Below, one piece after another: positions 25,399-35,500 of a stretch of 64,000 nt of DNA (position 1 is its first letter; the number at the start of each line of letters is the position of its first letter). The notes beneath the pieces were generated by a model. It searched no databases and was not told where the DNA came from. It worked only from the letters and a program-made list of their open reading frames with translations. A program made the position numbers and the translations under genes. This DNA comes from Variovorax sp. OV700 (GTDB lineage Bacteria > Pseudomonadota > Gammaproteobacteria > Burkholderiales > Burkholderiaceae_C). The stretch spans positions 477,501 to 541,500 of the forward strand of contig NZ_FNDR01000004.1 in NCBI RefSeq assembly GCF_900099805.1, read 5' to 3'.

Positions 25399-28300
25399 TT
25401 ACCAAGTGTCTACGTAGGGCAAGGGCGCCTCCATGGGACGCGTTGCGGAAGCAAGCCCGCGCACCAGCCAAGTGCGCGTTTCCGCCGGATCGATCACCGC
25501 ATCGATCTCCAGCGTCTGCGCCATGTGGATCGCCTCGCCGTTGGCGTACTGCTGCGCCACGAGCTTTTTGAACAACGCATCGCGCTCGGCACCTTCGGGC
25601 ACTCCGGCGAGCTCCTTGCGGTAGCCCAGTCGCACCGCGCCTTCGAGCCCCATCGCGCCGAATTCGCCCGTGGGCCATGCCACCGTGAAGACCGGCGCAT
25701 CGAAGCCGCCGGCCGTCATGGCCTGCGCGCCCAAGCCATAGCCCTTGCGCAACACCACGGCGAAGAAGGGCACGCGCAGATGGGAAGCCACCATGAACAT
25801 GCGGCACACGTGGCGAACCTGGGCCTGTGCCTCGATCTCCGGCCCCACCATGAAACCGGGCGTGTCGCACAGCGAGACGATAGGCAGCCCGTGCGCATTG
25901 CACAGCTGCATGAAGCGCGCGGACTTGTCGGCCGCTTCCACATCGATGGCGCCGCCGAGGTGATGCGGGTTGTTGGCCATCAACCCCACCGGCTTGCCCT
26001 CGATGCGCGCGAGCGCGGTGATGATGCCCGCGCCGAAACCGGCGCGCAGCTCGAGCAGAGAGCCCGTGTCGACCACCCCGCGCATCGCGGCGCGCACGTC
26101 GTACACGCGCAGCCGGTTCTCGGGCACCACGTGGCGCAGCATGCGCGGATCGGCGCATTGCCAGCCGCTGGTCGGCCCCTGGAAGTACGAGAGGTATTGC
26201 TTCGCGGCAGCTACCGCCGCAGCTTCGTCTTCGACCAGGATGTCGATCACGCCGTTGCGCGACTGCACACTGCTCGGCCCGATCTGCTCCGGCGCGAAGG
26301 TGCCGAGCCCTCCGCCCTCGATCATCGCGGGGCCGCTCATGCCGATGTTGCTGCCCTTGGTGGCGATGATCACGTCGGCGCAGCCCAAAAGCGCCGCATT
26401 GCCCGCGAAGCAGCGGCCATGCACGATGCCCACGACCGGCACCTTGCCCGACAGCGCCGCGAACTGACTGAAGGTGTGGTTGTTGAGGCCTGCGACGATG
26501 GGCATGTCGGTGTCGCCCGGCCGACCGCCGCCGCCTTCGGCAAACAGCACCACCGGCAGCTTGAGCTGGTGCGCCACCGCCAGCAGCCGGTCGGTCTTGT
26601 GGTGGTTGCGCATGCCCTGCGTGCCGGCCAGCACCGTGTAGTCGTAGGCCAGCACGGCGCAGCGCGACACCTCGGGGCCGAACTGCTTCGCGTTGATGCT
26701 GCCGAGGCCGGTGACCATGCCGTCGGCTGGCGTGTTTGCGATCAGGTCTTCGAGCGTGCGGCGCCTCGTTTGAGCGGCAACTGCCAGTGCGCCGTACTCG
26801 ATGAAATTACCCGGGTCCGATGCGGTATCGCACAGGTCGGCGATGTTCTCGCGGGCGGTGCGACCGCCCTGCGCGTGCCGCTTGGCGACGGCCGCACCGC
26901 GGTTGGCATCGAGCGTGAACGCATGGCGGTCGATCACCTTCTGCAGGTCGGGGCGGACAGTATCGAGGTCGTGCTCGGCGAGTGCCTCGGCTTCGACTGC
27001 TTGCGCGTCGACCGGCTCCAGCCGCACCAGCGACTGGCCCTCGACGAGGTAGTCGCCCGGCTCGGCCAGCAACGCCACCACCCTTCCTGCCGTCGGCGCG
27101 TGCAGCAGGTGTTCCATCTTCATCGCCTCGAGCACGCCAAGCTGCGCACCGGCCGGCAGCACGTCGCCCACCGACACTTCGAACTGCACCAGCCTTGCTG
27201 GCATCGGCGCTTTGACCGTCAGGCCGTCGGTTTCTTCCGAAGCGATCGGCGCCTGTGCGCTTGCGTCGAAAACGGGCGCGATCTTTTTTGTTCGCTTGTT
27301 TTCCAACGCGGCCGCCGAGGCCAGCAGGTCGCCCAGATGCGCCTCCACGAAGCGCGTGTGCACGCTCTGGGTCGCAAACTCGGGCCGCGTCGCAATGGCA
27401 CGCAGCAACGCAAGGTTGGTGGCAATCCCGTCGATGTGGCATTCGTCCAGCGCGCGCAGCGAGCGGCGCAGTGCATCGGCGAAGTTGGTCGATGGCGAAT
27501 GCACGATGAGCTTGGCAAGCAAGGTGTCGTAGTGCGGCGATGGAGCGAGCCCTGCGTAGCCGTGCGTATCGATGCGCACGCCCGGCCCCGTCGGCAGATC
27601 GAAGCGCGCGAGCGCACCACCGGAAGGCCGCGCGTTACCGTCCGCATCGAGCGTCTCGGCATTGATGCGCCATTGCACCGCGAAGCCGCGCTGCGGTGCG
27701 GTGCGGTCCAGGTCGACGCCGAGCGCGCCAAGCGTCTTGCCGGCGGCCACCGCGATCTGCAGCTGCACCAGGTCGAGCCCGGTCACGGCTTCGGTCACCG
27801 TGTGCTCCACCTGCAGCCGCGGGTTGGCCTCGATGAAGACAAAGGGAAGCGTGGGCGATTCGGCATCAACGAGAAATTCGAACGTGCCCAGGCTGCGATA
27901 GCCCACGGCCTTGGCCATGCGCAGCGCCGCCTGCGTGACCTGCGCACGCAATGCATCGGGCAGCGAAGGGCTGGGCGCGATTTCCACCAACTTCTGGAAG
28001 CGCCGCTGCAAGGTGCACTCGCGCTCGCCGAGACTGGCGACGGCCTGCCCATCGCCCAGCACCTGCACTTCGATATGGCGCGCATTGCGCATCAGGCGCT
28101 CGACATACACGCCCTCGACACCGAAGGCAGCCTTGGCTTCGGACATGCAGCGCGCGTGGGCTTCGGGCAACTCGCCCGCATGGAGCACCGCGCGCATGCC
28201 ACGCCCGCCGCCGCCGCCGATCGCCTTGATCATCACGCCCGCGCCATCGGCATGCTGTTCGGCAAAGAAGGCCTGCGCCTCCGCGAGCGTCACCGCACCG

Positions 28301-28701
28301 GCGCTGCCGGGCATCACGGGAACGTCGCATTGCGTGGCGAGCGTGCGTGCGTGCGCCTTGTCGCCGAACAGCGCCAGCTGATCGGGGGTCGGCCCGATGA
28401 AGACCAGGCCGGCCTCGGCACAGGCCTCGGCGAAGTCGGCGCGCTCGCTCAAAAAACCGTAGCCGGGATGCACCGCATCGCAGCCCTGCGCGCGCGCAAT
28501 GGCGAGCAACGCCGGAATGTCGAGATAGGCCGACGGGCCCGTTGCATCGAGCGCCACCACGGCATCGGCCATCTGCACATGCAGCGCGGACGCGTCGTCA
28601 CGCGCATGCACCGCCACGCTGGCAATGCCCAGGTCGCGCAGCGCGCGCACCAGCCGCACGGCAATCTCGCCGCGGTTGGCAATCAGGATCTTGGAGAACA
28701 A
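25399..28701 (-). CDS. Single-chain acyl-CoA carboxylase (BC-BCCP-CT fusion)
   Basis: A 1100-residue biotin enzyme carrying all three activities in one chain. Biotin carboxylase is at about 1-450 (starts FSKILIANRGEIAVR; ATP-grasp loop GGGGGRGM). The biotin carrier is at about 470-570, with the EAMKM motif and biotinyl-Lys at 528. A carboxyltransferase domain is at about 600-1100, with typical GGRPGDTD and DTPGFMVG segments. Translation starts at TTG 28701, confirmed by the standard N-terminus. Single-chain enzymes of this order are known, for example the long-chain acyl-CoA carboxylase of Mycobacterium avium. It follows an acyl-CoA ligase by 10 bases, so the ligase probably makes the thioester it carboxylates. 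Which acyl-CoA is used is unknown. Confidence 0.9.
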   Translation of the reverse strand: MFSKILIANRGEIAVRLVRALRDLGIASVAVHARDDASALHVQMADAVVALDATGPSAYLDIPALLAIARAQGCDAVHPGYGFLSERADFAEACAEAGLVFIGPTPDQLALFGDKAHARTLATQCDVPVMPGSAGAVTLAEAQAFFAEQHADGAGVMIKAIGGGGGRGMRAVLHAGELPEAHARCMSEAKAAFGVEGVYVERLMRNARHIEVQVLGDGQAVASLGERECTLQRRFQKLVEIAPSPSLPDALRAQVTQAALRMAKAVGYRSLGTFEFLVDAESPTLPFVFIEANPRLQVEHTVTEAVTGLDLVQLQIAVAAGKTLGALGVDLDRTAPQRGFAVQWRINAETLDADGNARPSGGALARFDLPTGPGVRIDTHGYAGLAPSPHYDTLLAKLIVHSPSTNFADALRRSLRALDECHIDGIATNLALLRAIATRPEFATQSVHTRFVEAHLGDLLASAAALENKRTKKIAPVFDASAQAPIASEETDGLTVKAPMPARLVQFEVSVGDVLPAGAQLGVLEAMKMEHLLHAPTAGRVVALLAEPGDYLVEGQSLVRLEPVDAQAVEAEALAEHDLDTVRPDLQKVIDRHAFTLDANRGAAVAKRHAQGGRTARENIADLCDTASDPGNFIEYGALAVAAQTRRRTLEDLIANTPADGMVTGLGSINAKQFGPEVSRCAVLAYDYTVLAGTQGMRNHHKTDRLLAVAHQLKLPVVLFAEGGGGRPGDTDMPIVAGLNNHTFSQFAALSGKVPVVGIVHGRCFAGNAALLGCADVIIATKGSNIGMSGPAMIEGGGLGTFAPEQIGPSSVQSRNGVIDILVEDEAAAVAAAKQYLSYFQGPTSGWQCADPRMLRHVVPENRLRVYDVRAAMRGVVDTGSLLELRAGFGAGIITALARIEGKPVGLMANNPHHLGGAIDVEAADKSARFMQLCNAHGLPIVSLCDTPGFMVGPEIEAQAQVRHVCRMFMVASHLRVPFFAVVLRKGYGLGAQAMTAGGFDAPVFTVAWPTGEFGAMGLEGAVRLGYRKELAGVPEGAERDALFKKLVAQQYANGEAIHMAQTLEIDAVIDPAETRTWLVRGLASATRPMEAPLPYVDTW

Positions 28702-28711
28702 GAGAGGCCTT

Positions 28712-30325
28712 TCAGGTCTGGTCTTTCAGCAGACGGCGCAGCACCTTGCCGGCGCCGGTGGTCGGCAACGCATCGATGAAGCTCACGGCTCGCGGCGCCT
28801 TGTAGCTCGCCATGTTGTCGCGCGACCAGGCGATGAGCGCCTCGGCGTCGAGCGTGGCGCCGGGCTTGCGCACGATGAAGGCCTTGACCACCTCGCCCTT
28901 CTCGGGGTCGGGCTGCGCGATGACGGCCGCCTGCGCCACGGCCGGATGCTTGACGAGGATGGTCTCGACCTGCTCCGGAAACACGCTGTAGCCCGAGACC
29001 TTGATCATCTCCTTGATGCGGCCCATGAAGGTGAGGTAGCCGTCCGCGTCGAGCTTGCCGATGTCGCCGGTGTGCACCCAGCCATTGCGCAGCGTGGCGG
29101 CCGTGGCCTCGGGCTTGTTCCAGTAGCCCTTGAAGCAGCCGGGGCTGGTCAGCACGATCTCGCCCACCTCGCCGGTGGGCAGGTCGGCCTGCGTTTCGGT
29201 GTCGACGATGCGAATGGTCACGCCCGGCACCGCAATGCCCTGCGTGCCCCAGCGCGGCGAATGGTGCGGCGTGTAGGTGTCGCAGGTGTGGGTTTCGCTG
29301 AGCCCGTACGCGGCTTCGAACGACGTGCAGTTGGGCGCATGCGAGCGCCACTGCGCGGCCAGCGCTTCGGTGAAGGTGATGCCGAAGCTCGTGACCGGAT
29401 TGCGCCGGAGGCTCGAGAGATCGAAGCTCGCGATGTCGGGCACCTGCATGCAGGCCACGTTCATCGGCGCGATGCTGTACCACCAGTTCACCTTGTACTG
29501 CGCAATGGCCTGCAGTACGGCGCGCGGATCGAAGCGATGCAGCAGCACCGACGTCGCGCCGCTGAGCACGGGCACGTTCACACCCATCAGCATGCCGGCG
29601 ATGTGATAGAGCGGTGGAATCGACAGCAGCACGTCGCTGCTTGCCACGCTGTTGCAGTCGGACGCCGCGCGCGTCTTGAAGAGCGCGTTGCCATAACTCA
29701 GCATGGCCCCCTTCGGAAGCCCCGTGGTGCCCGAGGTATAGGTCATGAGCGCCACGTCGTCCAGATCGATATCCACGGGCTGCGGCACGGCGCCGCTTTG
29801 CATCACGGCGAGGAAGTCTTCGCCGTCCGCAGGCACGCTGCGCGCGGCATCGCGCTCGGCCGCCAGTTCGGCGGGCAGGTCGAGCGTGGGCTGCTCGGGC
29901 AGCAGGTCGGCGTAGTGCACCACGAACACGTGCGCGAGTGCGCTCTCCGGCTGCACCTTGCGCACCACCGGCAGCAGCGGCGCGGCGGCAACGATCGCGC
30001 GCGCACCGAGATCGTTTACCTGGTAGGCCAGCTCGTGCTCCTTGTTGAGCGGACTGCACGGACAGACGATCGCGCCGATCTTCTGGATGCCGTAATGCGC
30101 AACCAGGTACTGCGGGCAGTTGTTGAGAAACAGCACCACCGGCTCGCCCTTCTTCACACCGATGGCCTGCAGCCTGGCCGCGAAGGCATCGCTTGCGCGG
30201 TCGAGCTGCGACCACGTCATGGCATGGCCGTACCAGATGCAGGCGGCGGCGTCGGCGCGCGCTCGCGCATGAGCGCGCAGGTACTCGTGCAGGGGCTGTT
30301 GCGGGCGATCGGGCAATGTCTCCAT
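28712..30325 (-). CDS. AMP-forming acyl-CoA ligase
   Basis: A 537-residue member of the ANL superfamily. The phosphate-binding loop TYTSGTTGLPKGA, the YGLSETHTCDTY adenine motif, GWVHTGDIG and the C-terminal catalytic Lys near the end (GAGKVLRRLLK) are all present. It activates a carboxylic acid with ATP to its CoA thioester. Together with the carboxylase gene 10 bases downstream it forms a minus-strand operon, divergent from a TetR regulator. Family members act on fatty, branched or aromatic acids; the neighbouring P450 and carboxylase suggest a fatty or isoprenoid-type acid, which is inference. Confidence 0.9.
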   Translation of the reverse strand: METLPDRPQQPLHEYLRAHARARADAAACIWYGHAMTWSQLDRASDAFAARLQAIGVKKGEPVVLFLNNCPQYLVAHYGIQKIGAIVCPCSPLNKEHELAYQVNDLGARAIVAAAPLLPVVRKVQPESALAHVFVVHYADLLPEQPTLDLPAELAAERDAARSVPADGEDFLAVMQSGAVPQPVDIDLDDVALMTYTSGTTGLPKGAMLSYGNALFKTRAASDCNSVASSDVLLSIPPLYHIAGMLMGVNVPVLSGATSVLLHRFDPRAVLQAIAQYKVNWWYSIAPMNVACMQVPDIASFDLSSLRRNPVTSFGITFTEALAAQWRSHAPNCTSFEAAYGLSETHTCDTYTPHHSPRWGTQGIAVPGVTIRIVDTETQADLPTGEVGEIVLTSPGCFKGYWNKPEATAATLRNGWVHTGDIGKLDADGYLTFMGRIKEMIKVSGYSVFPEQVETILVKHPAVAQAAVIAQPDPEKGEVVKAFIVRKPGATLDAEALIAWSRDNMASYKAPRAVSFIDALPTTGAGKVLRRLLKDQT

Positions 30326-30406
30326 GGCGTCACTTTCTCAGGGTTATCGATAGCCGCCCGTGCGGGGCGGACGCTTGCCAACGAGCGCATGGTGCACCAA
30401 CAATCC

Positions 30407-30418
30407 TACCCATGGGTA
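30407..30418. promoter_or_regulatory. Palindrome overlapping the TetR gene start
   Basis: TACCCATGGGTA is a perfect 12-base palindrome covering the ATG of the TetR gene; a GGTGCACC palindrome lies 9 bases upstream (30391-30398). Both are in the short divergent region between the ligase and regulator genes, where a TetR dimer would be expected to bind. An operator role is inferred from position and symmetry only. Confidence 0.35.
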
Positions 30419-31101
30419 TAACTTCGGCGACACGGCAAAAACCCTCTGGCAAGGGCTCTGCGCAGGCGCACCAGCCCCAGGGCACGGGCCGCCAGCGCGC
30501 GGCCACGCAGGGCACCGACCTGCAGCGCGAGCGCATCCTGCAGGCCGCGGCGCAGCTCTTTGCCGCGCAGGGCTACGCCAACACGACCATGGCGCAGATC
30601 GTTCGCGCGCTGGGCGTGACCAAGCCCTTCGTGTACTACTACTTTCGGGACAAACAGGAGATCTTCGAAACGCTCTCCTGGCGCCCCACGGTCGACTGCT
30701 TCACGGCGCTCGACTTCGCGGCGGGCGATCCGCGCCGCGCGAGCGAGAAGGTGCTCGAAGGCATCGAGCGGCTGATACGCGCCACCATCGCGCATCACCC
30801 CTGTGCCTTCTTTGCGTACCGCGAGCCGCAGGTGTACCGGCCCGAATACGTCGCCGCGCAGAAGAAGCTCTCGCATCACTTCTACGACCTGCTCTGCCCG
30901 TTGCTCGAAGAAGCGCGCCGTGACGGCGACCTGGATTTCACCGAGACCAAGATCACCGCGCTAGCCGCCTGCAGCCTGCCGGGTTTTCTCTACAGCTGGT
31001 ACCGGCCCGACGGCCGCCTCTCGCCCGAGGAAGTGGTGGCCGAGCTTACGAAGCTGGCGAGCCGCGTGATCGGCCTGCGCAGCGCCAAAGAACCGCGTTG
31101 A
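30412..31101 (+). CDS. TetR family regulator
   Basis: A 229-residue regulator. A basic, Gln/Ala-rich leader of about 37 residues precedes the TetR helix-turn-helix (RERILQAAAQLFAAQGYANT, then TTMAQIVRALGVTKPFVYYY), followed by an all-helical ligand/dimer domain. The first methionine codon in frame after the divergent promoter region is 30412; no clear ribosome-binding site is seen, so the exact start is uncertain. Divergent orientation from the acyl-CoA ligase-carboxylase operon suggests it represses that operon, with an acyl-CoA or related acid as effector; it may also control the binding protein and P450 genes downstream on its own strand. Confidence 0.85.
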   Translation: MGITSATRQKPSGKGSAQAHQPQGTGRQRAATQGTDLQRERILQAAAQLFAAQGYANTTMAQIVRALGVTKPFVYYYFRDKQEIFETLSWRPTVDCFTALDFAAGDPRRASEKVLEGIERLIRATIAHHPCAFFAYREPQVYRPEYVAAQKKLSHHFYDLLCPLLEEARRDGDLDFTETKITALAACSLPGFLYSWYRPDGRLSPEEVVAELTKLASRVIGLRSAKEPR

Positions 31102-31163
31102 AGCGAAGGCGCATCGCGCGCCCTCCGCGGAAGTTTTACCAACGACACCGGAGACAGACGGAC

Positions 31164-32429
31164 ATGCTCAAGTTCAATCGCGCGCCATTGGCGCCCATCG
31201 CCCTCGCCTCACTGCTGGCGCTTTCGGGCGCAGCACAGGCCCAGCAGTCAACCTACAAGATCGCCTACATCGACCCGCTGTCAGGCCCGTTCGCGAACGT
31301 GGGCGAACTGATGCTCATGCACGTGCAATACGCCATCGAGGAGATCAACGCCAAGGGCGGCGTGCTCGGCGGCACCAAGCTGCAGCTGCTGCAGTTCGAC
31401 AGCAAGCTGTCGGCGCAGGAAAGCCAGAGCGCGCTGCAGGCGGCCATCGACCAGGGCGCCAGGGCCATCGTCACGGGCGGGTCGGGGTCGTCGGTGGTCA
31501 CTGCGCTCGTGCAATCGGTGGCGCGCTGGAACCAGCGCAATCCGGGCAAGGAGCTGATCGTGCTGAACCACTCCTCGATCGACCCCGAGATGACCGGCAA
31601 GACCTGCAGCTTCTGGCACTTTCAGACCGAGGCCAATACTGCGATGAAGATGAAGGCGCTGGCCAATTACATCAAGAAGACGCCCGACGTGAAGAAGGTC
31701 TACCTGCTGAATCAGGACTATGCCCACGGCAAGCAATGGGCGAGCTACGGACGCCAGCTCGTTGGCCTGGCGCGGCCCGACGTGCAGTTCGTCGGCGAAA
31801 CACTGCACCCCATCGGCCGCGTGAAAGACTTCTCGCCCTACATCGCGAACATCAAGCAAAGCGGTGCCGACTCGGTCATCACCGGCAACTGGGGGCAGGA
31901 CATGACCCTGCTGCTCAAGGCCGCGGGCGATGCGGGCTACAACCTGCGCTACTTCAACCACAGCGCGGGATCGGTGCCCGGCACGGTGCTGGCGGTGTCG
32001 CAGGCCAAGCTGGGGCAGCTGACCTGGGTTGCCGAATGGCATCCGGGTCAGGCCGACACGCCGCGGGTCGATGCGCTCGCCAAGGCTTACAAGGCCAAGA
32101 CCGGCAAGGACTTCCTGGCGCCGCGCATCGACTTCACTCCGCGCCTGCTGGCCGCTGCCATCAACAAAGCAGGCAGCACCGACACGGTGAAGGTGGCCTA
32201 CGCGCTCGAAGACATGACCTTCGATTCGGTGGTCGGCCCCATCCGCATGCGCGCCGAGGACCACCAGCTGCTGTTGCCGCAGGTGGTCAACACCATCGCA
32301 CCGGTGAACGGCAAGAGCGTCAAATTGGGCTGGGAGGGCACCGACTACGGCTTCCGGACCGATGCGGTCTATGCCGGCAATGAGCTGGCCCAGGGCTTCG
32401 ATTGCAAGATGGTCCGCCCCGGCGGTTGA
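31164..32429 (+). CDS. Branched-chain amino acid-type (LivK-like) ABC solute-binding protein
   Basis: A 421-residue periplasmic binding protein with a signal ending in AQAQ and a GGAGA site before the ATG at 31164; an earlier in-frame ATG at 31098 overlaps the TetR stop and lacks signal character. The YKIAYIDPLSGPFANVGE start is typical of the type I fold Peripla_BP_6 family. No LivHMGF permease or ATPase genes are in the neighbourhood, so it is an orphan receptor. Many such orphans bind aromatic or fatty-acid-like ligands rather than amino acids. Its place between the TetR regulator and the P450 suggests delivery of the substrate of that pathway. Confidence 0.85.
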   Translation: MLKFNRAPLAPIALASLLALSGAAQAQQSTYKIAYIDPLSGPFANVGELMLMHVQYAIEEINAKGGVLGGTKLQLLQFDSKLSAQESQSALQAAIDQGARAIVTGGSGSSVVTALVQSVARWNQRNPGKELIVLNHSSIDPEMTGKTCSFWHFQTEANTAMKMKALANYIKKTPDVKKVYLLNQDYAHGKQWASYGRQLVGLARPDVQFVGETLHPIGRVKDFSPYIANIKQSGADSVITGNWGQDMTLLLKAAGDAGYNLRYFNHSAGSVPGTVLAVSQAKLGQLTWVAEWHPGQADTPRVDALAKAYKAKTGKDFLAPRIDFTPRLLAAAINKAGSTDTVKVAYALEDMTFDSVVGPIRMRAEDHQLLLPQVVNTIAPVNGKSVKLGWEGTDYGFRTDAVYAGNELAQGFDCKMVRPGG

Positions 32430-32550
32430 AGCGCATGCACCGGGGCTCCTAAGGGAAACCCCGTCCTGCCGCGCGCCTGTGGGGTCGAGATACTCCGGGT
32501 GTCACACCCCGGATCTCCGAAGCGGGTCCATACCAAAGGCACAAGAACCC

Positions 32551-35500
32551 ATGGCAGGCAAGAACTCGCTCCATCCGATACCGCATCCTGCAAAGAAGCC
32601 GTTCGTCGGCAACCTGCTGTCGATCGGATCGGACTCCCCCGTGCTGGACATGTGGAGGATCGCGCAGGAACTCGGCGGCATCTACTGGCTCGACATGCCG
32701 GGCATGCCGGTGATCGTGGTCTCATCGCCCGCGCTGATCGACGAGCTCTGCGAAGAGGCGCGCTTCGACAAGAGCACGCGCGGCGCGCTGCGCCGGTTGC
32801 GGGCCGCATCGCACGGGCTCTTCACCTCCGATACGCACGAGGAAACCTGGTCCAAGCCGCACAACATCCTCCTGGCCAACTTCAGCCAGCGCGCCATGCA
32901 GGCTTACCACCCGATGATGCTGGACATCGCGGACCAGCTGGTCACCAAGTGGGAGCGCCTGAACTTCGATGAAGAAGTGGACGTGGTGCGCGACATGACG
33001 GCGCTCACGCTCGACACCATCGGGTTGTGCGGCTTCGGCTACCGCTTCAATTCGTTCTACCGCGAGGGCTTTCATCCCTTCGTCGATGCGATGGTGCGCA
33101 CGCTCGAAACGGTGCAGAACCGCCGCGGCCTGCCGCTGGAGGAGCTGATGCTCAAGAAGGAGCTCGCCCAGCAGCGAAAAGACATCCGCTTCATGCACAA
33201 GATGGTGGAAGACATCATCGAAGAGCGCCGCGCGAGCGGTGCCGACATCGCGACCAAGCCCGACCTGCTGAGCTACATGATCGCGGGCGTCGACAAGAAG
33301 AGCGGCGAGAAGCTCACCGACAAGATGATCCGCGACGAGTGCATCGAGTTCCTCATCGCGGGGCACGAGACCACGAGCGGCCTGCTCTCGTTCGCGATCT
33401 ACTTTTTGCTGAAGAACCCCGAAGCGTTGGCCAAGGCGCAGGCTGAGGTCGACAGCGTGTTCGGGCCCGACACTTCGCAGAAACCGACGTATGCGCAGGT
33501 CAACCGCCTGCAGTACGTGATGCAGGTGCTGAAGGAGGCCCTGCGCCTGTACCCGACCGCGCCCGCGATCTCGATGCGCGCGAAGGAAGACACCATCATC
33601 GGCGGGCAGTACACGATCAAGAAGAACAACATGATCATCATGCATGCGCTGGCGCTGCATCGTGACAAGGGCATCTGGGGCGAGAACGCCGACCAGTTCG
33701 ACCCCGACCACTTCAGCCGCGAAGCCGAGCGCGAGCGTCCGGCCAATGCCTTCAAGCCCTTCGGCAATGGGCAGCGCGCTTGCATCGGGCGCCAGTTTGC
33801 CTTGCAGGAAGCCGTGCTCACGCTGGGCATGATCCTGCAGCGTTTCACGCTGATCGATCACACGGACTACAAGCTCAAGATCAAGGAAGCGCTGACGATC
33901 AAGCCGGAGAATTTCAAGATCAAGGCGCTGCTGCGCGACCCGGCCACGCGACCGCGCGGCAACGGCGATGCGGCCGCCGCGGTTGCAACGCCGGCACAGC
34001 CCGCCGCCCGCAAGCCGCAGGCTCAACGGCACGGCACCTCGCTGCTGGTGCTGCAGGGTTCCAACCTCGGCACGGCCGAAGACCTGGCACGCCAGCTGGC
34101 CGAGGCCGGCGAGCTGCGCGGCTTCTCGACCCAGGTGGCCTCGCTCGACGACTACGCCGAGCGGCTGCCCGCCAGCGGCGCCGTGGCCATCGTCTGCGCC
34201 TCTTACAACGGCGTGGCGCCCGACAACGCCGCCGAGTTCCATCGCTGGCTCGACAAGGCCGACGACTCGCTCAACGGCGTCCGCTTCAGCGTCTTCGGCT
34301 GCGGCAACACCGACTGGGCCGCCACCTACCAGGCGGTGCCGCGCCGCATCGACGAGCGGCTCGAAGCGCTCGGCGCCACACGCGTGCATCCGCGCGGCGA
34401 AGGCGACGCGCGCGAAGACATGGACGGCGCATTCCAGGACTGGAGCGATGCGCTCTGGCCGCAGCTGGTGAAAGCCTTCGGCATTCAATCGGGCGCCGAC
34501 ACGCCCGCCGAGGCCGAGCCGCTCTACACGCTCGAGGAACTGCCCCCGCCGCAGAAGAACGCCCTAGTCGATGCGCTGGGCGCCGTGGCGTTGCGCGTGA
34601 TCGAGAACCGCGAGCTGCAGAACCCCGGCAGCGACACCGAGAGTGGCCGCTCCACGCGCCACGTTGAACTGACACTGCCCGAGGGCGTGAACTACCTCCC
34701 CGGCGACCACCTGAGCGTGGTGCCGCGCAACAGCCCGGCCCAGGTGGAACGCGCGATGGCGCGCTTCGGTTTCGACCGCTCCGCGCATGTGCGGCTGCAT
34801 GCCGCTTCAGGCCGCAAGACGGCCTTGCCGGTCGATCAGGTCATCGCGGTCGATCGGCTGCTTGGCGACTATGTCGAACTGCAGGACGTGGCCACGCGCA
34901 AACAGATCGCCACGCTGGCGGCGCACACCGAGTGCCCGTTCACCAAGCCCAAGCTCGCTGCGCTATCAGGCAGCGACGACGCCTCGCAGGCCACCTATAA
35001 GGCCGAGGTCCTGCACAAGCGCAGGTCGCTGCTCGACCTGCTCGAAGAACATCGCGCCTGCCAGGTGCCGTTCGCGGTGTTCCTCGAAATGCTGTCGCCG
35101 CTCTCGCCGCGCTACTACTCGATCTCGTCCTCGCCGGGCATGACGCCGGGGCGCTGCAGCGTCACGGTGGGCGTGGTGAGTGCGCCGGCGCTCTCGGGCA
35201 ACGGCATCTTCGAAGGCGTGTGCTCCAACTACCTCGCGCGCGCCGAAGCCGGCGACACGGTGCACGGCGTGATTCGCGAAACCACGGCTGAGGGCTTCCG
35301 CCTGCCTGAGGACCCGCAGCGCCCGCTCGTCATGGTCGGCCCCGGCACCGGCCTTGCGCCGTTCCGCGGCTTTCTGCAGGAGCGCGCGGCGCAGGTCGAG
35401 CGCGGCGAGGCGCTGGGCGATGCAATGCTCTTCTTCGGCTGCAGGCATCCCGAGCAGGATTTCATCTATGCCGAAGAACTCAAGGCATGGTCGCATCGCG

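Noticed and set aside
23974..28779. Very long open frame on the plus strand (about 1600 codons) opposite the SGNH hydrolase and carboxylase genes.
   Set aside because: It is rich in His/Arg/Gly/Ala with no domain pattern, and exactly opposes two well-supported genes. Such shadows are normal in high-GC DNA.
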